Assembly (NCBI GenBank): GCA_047619485.1
Contig: JBLHKE010000053.1
Location: forward strand, 1-18,357
DNA from: JBLHKE01 sp047619485
Lineage (GTDB): Bacteria; Verrucomicrobiota; Verrucomicrobiia; Verrucomicrobiales; DEV007
Direction of reading: 5' to 3'
Length of the DNA: 18,357 nt
The stretch's first letter is position 1. The number at the start of each line of letters is the position of its first letter. Shown piece by piece: positions 15,620 to 18,357 of this stretch. The position numbers were made by a program, and so were the translations under genes. The notes below the pieces were generated by a model, which saw only the letters and a list, made by a program, of their open reading frames with translations, ran no database searches and had not been told where the DNA came from.

Positions 15620-16267
15620 ATGAAAATGCAAAAAACTATCCTCACTCTCTCGGTCGCTGCTGTCGGAATCGCTGCGGCTCCGAAGGCGGACGCCGTTTTG
15701 GCGCGCTACGTCCAAGTCGTAAAGGCTGAAAGCCCCGACACCCGGTTTCACCTGAGCGAACTCGAAGTGTTTACCGGCCTAGCCGTCCCCGATGATCTCG
15801 GTGGCGCAACTTTCGGCGGGTTCAGCACGAGCACCAACGATCACCTCGACGCCTCGATGGTCGCCTACGGCCTCGGCAACGCCTACCCGTTAGTTGGCAC
15901 AACGACGGCATTGGAGCACGGTCTCGCAAACAGGGATCCGAACAATGTTCTAGAGAATGTGGGCAACGTCTGGTCTACCGGCAACGCCCAACCTGCCTTT
16001 TCCCAGTACACCCTCGACCTCGGTTCTATGGTCGATGTGACGACAGTTCGGCTGTGGTCCCGCGCTGACGCCTGCTGCGGCACTCGCTGGCAAAACCTAG
16101 AAGTCAACCTCTTGGACGACACCTTTGCAATAGCGGATCAGGTAACCGGTCTCGGTGGTGGTACTAACAGTGGTCTTGAAGTGAATTTCACTGCAGTCCC
16201 AGAGCCAAGCGGTGTCGCACTGCTCGGCCTCGCAGCCTCCGCGCTGTTCTTCCGCCGCCGTCGCTAA
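15620..16267 (+). CDS. PEP-CTERM protein made of one discoidin-like CC module (215 aa)
   Basis: The frame is open from 15566, but the ATG at 15620 (or 15626) gives a proper signal peptide, MKMQKTILTLSVAAVGIAAA, ending near residue 25. Residues ~27-190 are the same module found twice in each giant protein: ARYVQVVKAESPDTRFHLSE, then TTALEHG, NVWSTGN, YTLDLG and ADACCGTRWQNLEVNLL, with Cys152-Cys153. The last 23 residues are a textbook PEP-CTERM signal: VPEP, a hydrophobic stretch (GVALLGLAASALFF) and RRRR. Proteins with this tail are processed by an exosortase, usually in bacteria making exopolysaccharide; no exosortase gene is in the window. Its module most resembles the first module of the giant proteins (RWQNLE). 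It is a stand-alone, surface-targeted version of a domain otherwise embedded in 1700-1900-residue proteins. No Shine-Dalgarno sequence; ends in a strong terminator. Confidence 0.93.
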   Translation: MKMQKTILTLSVAAVGIAAAPKADAVLARYVQVVKAESPDTRFHLSELEVFTGLAVPDDLGGATFGGFSTSTNDHLDASMVAYGLGNAYPLVGTTTALEHGLANRDPNNVLENVGNVWSTGNAQPAFSQYTLDLGSMVDVTTVRLWSRADACCGTRWQNLEVNLLDDTFAIADQVTGLGGGTNSGLEVNFTAVPEPSGVALLGLAASALFFRRRR

Positions 16268-16307
16268 GACGTCACGGTGAGGTAGCCTCTGAGCTACGCT
16301 AAACCTT

Positions 16308-16346
16308 TAAAAACCCACCGGCTCCCAGCGAGCCGGTGGGTTTTTT
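16308..16346 (+). terminator. Strong, probably bidirectional intrinsic terminator
   Basis: A perfect 14-bp stem (left arm 16311-16324, right arm 16330-16343, core ACCCACCGGCTC) with a 5-nt loop is followed by T6 (16341-16346) on the plus strand and by T5 on the minus strand. It lies 40 bp after the PEP-CTERM stop and about 95 bp after the convergent DUF1501 stop, so it can serve both. Confidence 0.92.
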
Positions 16347-16441
16347 GCGCGTTGCGTCGGCACTCCTGCCGACGACCCAGAGCTCGCCGGAAGGTTTTGT
16401 GACGACGAATGAACCCTCAATCCAGAGTAGAAGAGCGCAGC

Positions 16442-17797
16442 CTAGATCAGCTCCGGCATCGGCTTGTGCCCGTCAACCAAGTACTGTGGGCGGCCGCTCA
16501 GATCTGGAATCGTCGTCTGGTTCGGGTCGATCCCCATCTGGTGGTAGAGCGTGGCGAAGACCTCACCGAAATGCACCGCGCGGTCACTCACCTCGCCGCC
16601 GAGCCGATCGGTCGCGCCGATGACCTGGCCGGTTTTCATCCCGCCACCGGCGAGCAATCCACAGCCGACCGCTGGCCAGTGGTCACGTCCCGCTTTCGGG
16701 TTGATCTTCGGCGTGCGGCCAAATTCGCCCCAGGCGACCACGGCGACGTCGTCGAGCATGCCACGATCTCCGAGATCCTCGATCAACATGCTCAAGCCCC
16801 GGTCGAACAGTGGCGCGTGGCCACGCATGCCCTTGAAATTCTCATCGTGAAAATCCCAGCGTCCGAAGTTCAGCGTCACGCAGCGGGCGCCGGCCTCCAC
16901 CAAACGCCGTGCCATCAGAAAATGTTCGAGGTTGCGCGGTGCACCGTCGCCGAAGTTGTTCGGGTCGCCCTTGCCGTAGCGTTCGCGCAATTTAGGATCC
17001 TCCTTGTCCAAGTTCAGCGCGTCCGCCAGCTTGCTCGAGGTAAGCAAGCCGAACGCGTTCTGCGTGAAAGTGTCCATGCCGTCCATCACACCAGAGCTGT
17101 CGGTCTCGCGGCGGAAATGATCGAAGGAGTTGAGCAACTTCTCTCGATCACCGAGGCGGTCGAGCGTGATGCCGTTGAGCGTCATGTCCGCCATGCCCGT
17201 ACCTGTGGGGCGGAAAGCCGAATGGCTCGCGCCAAGAAACCCCGGATCTCCCGGCGAACCATATGGCGGATGACCAGCCTTTGGCGCCAGACCAACGAAG
17301 GCGGGAAGCCTCTCATTAGCCGGCCCCTTCAATTGTGAGAGCACTGAACCCATCGATGGCCAACCGCCGACCGGTTGACCCTTGGGGTCGAGGCTCGAGC
17401 CCGCGCGCCCCGTGTAGCAGATGAAGGAGTCGTGCGATCCGTTCGGCGAGCCGACCATCGAGCGGATCGGCACGCACTTGTCCATGACCTTGGCAAGACC
17501 CGGAAGCAATTCGCAGATCTCGATGCCGGGTACGTTGGTTTTGATCGGCGAGAACTCGCCGCGGTAATCGCTCGGGGCATTCGTCTTGATGTCGAACAGG
17601 TCTTGGTGCGGCGGCGCACCGGCCATGTAAATCATGATAACCGCCTTGTGCGACTTGCGGATGCCGTTGAGCTCCTCAGCAGCCAACAACTGCGGCAGCG
17701 CCAACCCTCCCATCCCGAGGCTACCGATTTTTAAAAAATCCCGTCGCGACACACCATCGCAAAAACGTGAGGTCTGTCTTCCGCGTATTGTGAGCAT
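16442..17797 (-). CDS. DUF1501 family protein with Tat signal (451 aa)
   Basis: Exported protein of the DUF1501 family, related to the alkaline phosphatase/sulfatase superfamily; enzymatic role not established. The ATG at 17797 (MLTIRGRQTSRFCDG) is preferred over an in-frame ATG at 17830 because this opening is the usual one in the family. A twin-arginine signal follows: SRRDFLKIG with Arg18-Arg19, then a hydrophobic GSLGMGGLALPQLLA. Family landmarks: MIYMAGAPPHQDLFD, a conserved SPNGSHDSFICYTGR, GARCVTLNFGRWDFHD and AWGEFGRTPKIN with AGRDHW near the C-terminus. Length is normal. In planctomycetes and verrucomicrobia such genes typically follow a DUF1549/DUF1553 (PSD1 cytochrome) gene; no such partner lies in the 560 bp visible upstream, which instead holds transposon debris. 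No clear ribosome binding site. Confidence 0.92.
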   Translation of the reverse strand: MLTIRGRQTSRFCDGVSRRDFLKIGSLGMGGLALPQLLAAEELNGIRKSHKAVIMIYMAGAPPHQDLFDIKTNAPSDYRGEFSPIKTNVPGIEICELLPGLAKVMDKCVPIRSMVGSPNGSHDSFICYTGRAGSSLDPKGQPVGGWPSMGSVLSQLKGPANERLPAFVGLAPKAGHPPYGSPGDPGFLGASHSAFRPTGTGMADMTLNGITLDRLGDREKLLNSFDHFRRETDSSGVMDGMDTFTQNAFGLLTSSKLADALNLDKEDPKLRERYGKGDPNNFGDGAPRNLEHFLMARRLVEAGARCVTLNFGRWDFHDENFKGMRGHAPLFDRGLSMLIEDLGDRGMLDDVAVVAWGEFGRTPKINPKAGRDHWPAVGCGLLAGGGMKTGQVIGATDRLGGEVSDRAVHFGEVFATLYHQMGIDPNQTTIPDLSGRPQYLVDGHKPMPELI

Positions 17798-17853
17798 AGT
17801 TATTTTTAAGTCGGAGACCGTGGAAGGCAAACGATTCGCTCCATCTTAGGGGG

Positions 17854-18045
17854 ATGCGTTTCCCAATCCTAACGAACGGATCCTGCAGTGTCCGGAAATC
17901 CGATTCGAGCGGCGACCGACAGAAGGTAGGTCGGCCGCCAACAATGGATCAACTTCGTGATCTGGTGATTAGGATGGCCGAGGAGGATCTCGGCTGGGGT
18001 TACACGATGATCCGAGTTTCTCGGACACTACGTCGTCTTTTTTGA
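17854..18045 (+). pseudogene. Remnant of an integrase-core (IS3/rve-like) transposase
   Basis: The frame encodes SSGDRQKVGRPPTMDQLRDL followed by VIRMAEEDLGWGYTMIRV and stops at 18043-18045. The pattern 'GRPP...lv.RMA.En..WGYtrI.gal.nLGh' is the start of the integrase region of a widespread family of rve-type transposases; intact proteins continue for some 200 residues through a DDE catalytic core. Here homology begins around 17895 and breaks off after the WGYT-I segment, where the expected 'GALxNLGH' is replaced by VSRTLRRLF, suggesting a frameshift or truncation. Neither N-terminal part nor DDE residues are present, so it is inactive. The MITE-like copy B begins about 35 bp further on. Confidence 0.75.
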
Positions 18046-18080
18046 AAACATTTTCTCAACGGTCAATTCTCCGTTGCTCG

Positions 18081-18242
18081 TAAGGGGAAAACCAAAAACA
18101 ACGAATCAATATCTACGAGTCTTTTTCGCCATCACCTGTGTTGGATTCGGCTCAAATAGCCCGCTATGATCGCCTGATCCGCCTTGGTGCTGGCCAAATA
18201 TCCTGCGCATCTATTAATCATTTATTTTTCGCTTTCCCCTAA
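18081..18242. mobile_element. MITE-like element, copy B
   Basis: The 156-bp body (18084-18239) starts GGGGAAAACCAAAAACAA and ends with the imperfect reverse complement TTATTTTTCGCTTTCCCC; the first 18 positions of the two arms match at 15. It is flanked by TAA on both sides, as in copy A. The internal core matches copy A: the 17-bp block at 18151-18167 (CTCAAATAGCCCGCTAT) is identical to 12688-12704, and CCTGCGCATCT is also shared. The nested inverted repeat GCCATCACC / GGTGCTGGC is present. No coding capacity. Confidence 0.78.
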
Positions 18243-18357
18243 GGGCACCTCCGGAAACCTGCTGTGGAAATGGGGCGCAGAGAAAATTCCCGCTGGCGAG
18301 GCGATAAACGCTAAGCTATCTGGTGATAGTGGGCGCTTTAGCAACGAAGACAGCGGG
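18243..18357. other. Unassigned right edge
   Basis: About 115 bp with no recognisable coding frame; only a short stem (CTATC with GATAG around TGGT) was noticed. The sequence is too short to assign. Confidence 0.4.

Noticed and set aside
16409..17338. Plus-strand open frame of 309 codons opposite the DUF1501 gene
   Set aside because: Shadow of a well-conserved DUF1501 coding sequence.
1..18357. CRISPR array, tRNA, rRNA, attachment site or replication origin
   Set aside because: No regularly spaced repeats, tRNA-like cloverleaf or rRNA-like sequence was seen; the only dispersed DNA repeats are the MITE-like pair and the paralogous genes.

Overview
The window looks like chromosomal DNA from a GC-rich bacterium of the Verrucomicrobiota, probably near Verrucomicrobiales. 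This is inferred from gene content only: a short secreted protein ending in a PEP-CTERM anchor with an RRRR tail, a Tat-exported DUF1501 protein, very large CotH/lamin-tail/Ig-like surface proteins, and 'DPDGDELSNFAEF'-type C-terminal segments. No rRNA, tRNA or core housekeeping gene is present to confirm it.

Layout from left to right. A minus-strand gene for an exported CIA30 plus fasciclin (FAS1) protein runs off the left edge (1-1125). Two giant paralogous genes follow, pointing at each other: 1490-6616 (+, 1708 aa) and 6864-12557 (-, 1897 aa). Both encode signal peptide, discoidin-like module, two Ig-like domains, second discoidin-like module, two more Ig-like domains, lamin-tail domain, chitobiase-C-like domain, CotH kinase-like domain, second chitobiase-C-like domain, second lamin-tail domain and a C-terminal tail. 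The larger paralog carries an extra domain of about 190 residues inserted in its second chitobiase-like domain. Upstream of it lie a C9 homopolymer, a 164-bp MITE-like element and an orphan C-terminal gene fragment. Next comes a minus-strand membrane-anchored SGNH hydrolase with TPR repeats (13013-15229). Divergent from it is a 215-aa PEP-CTERM protein (15620-16267) consisting of one copy of the same discoidin-like module plus the anchor. A strong bidirectional terminator separates it from a DUF1501 gene (16442-17797, -). The right end holds an integrase-type transposase remnant and a second MITE-like element.

Nearly everything is exported or membrane-bound. The theme is cell-surface or extracellular protein and glycan biology: three genes share one discoidin-like module with an invariant adjacent-cysteine pair, present five times in about 15 kb. 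Whether these proteins form a functional unit is not shown by the sequence. The best candidates for something undescribed are the five-copy CC module in three different contexts, and the two MITE-like elements, which share a core while their terminal inverted repeats differ in concert at both ends.
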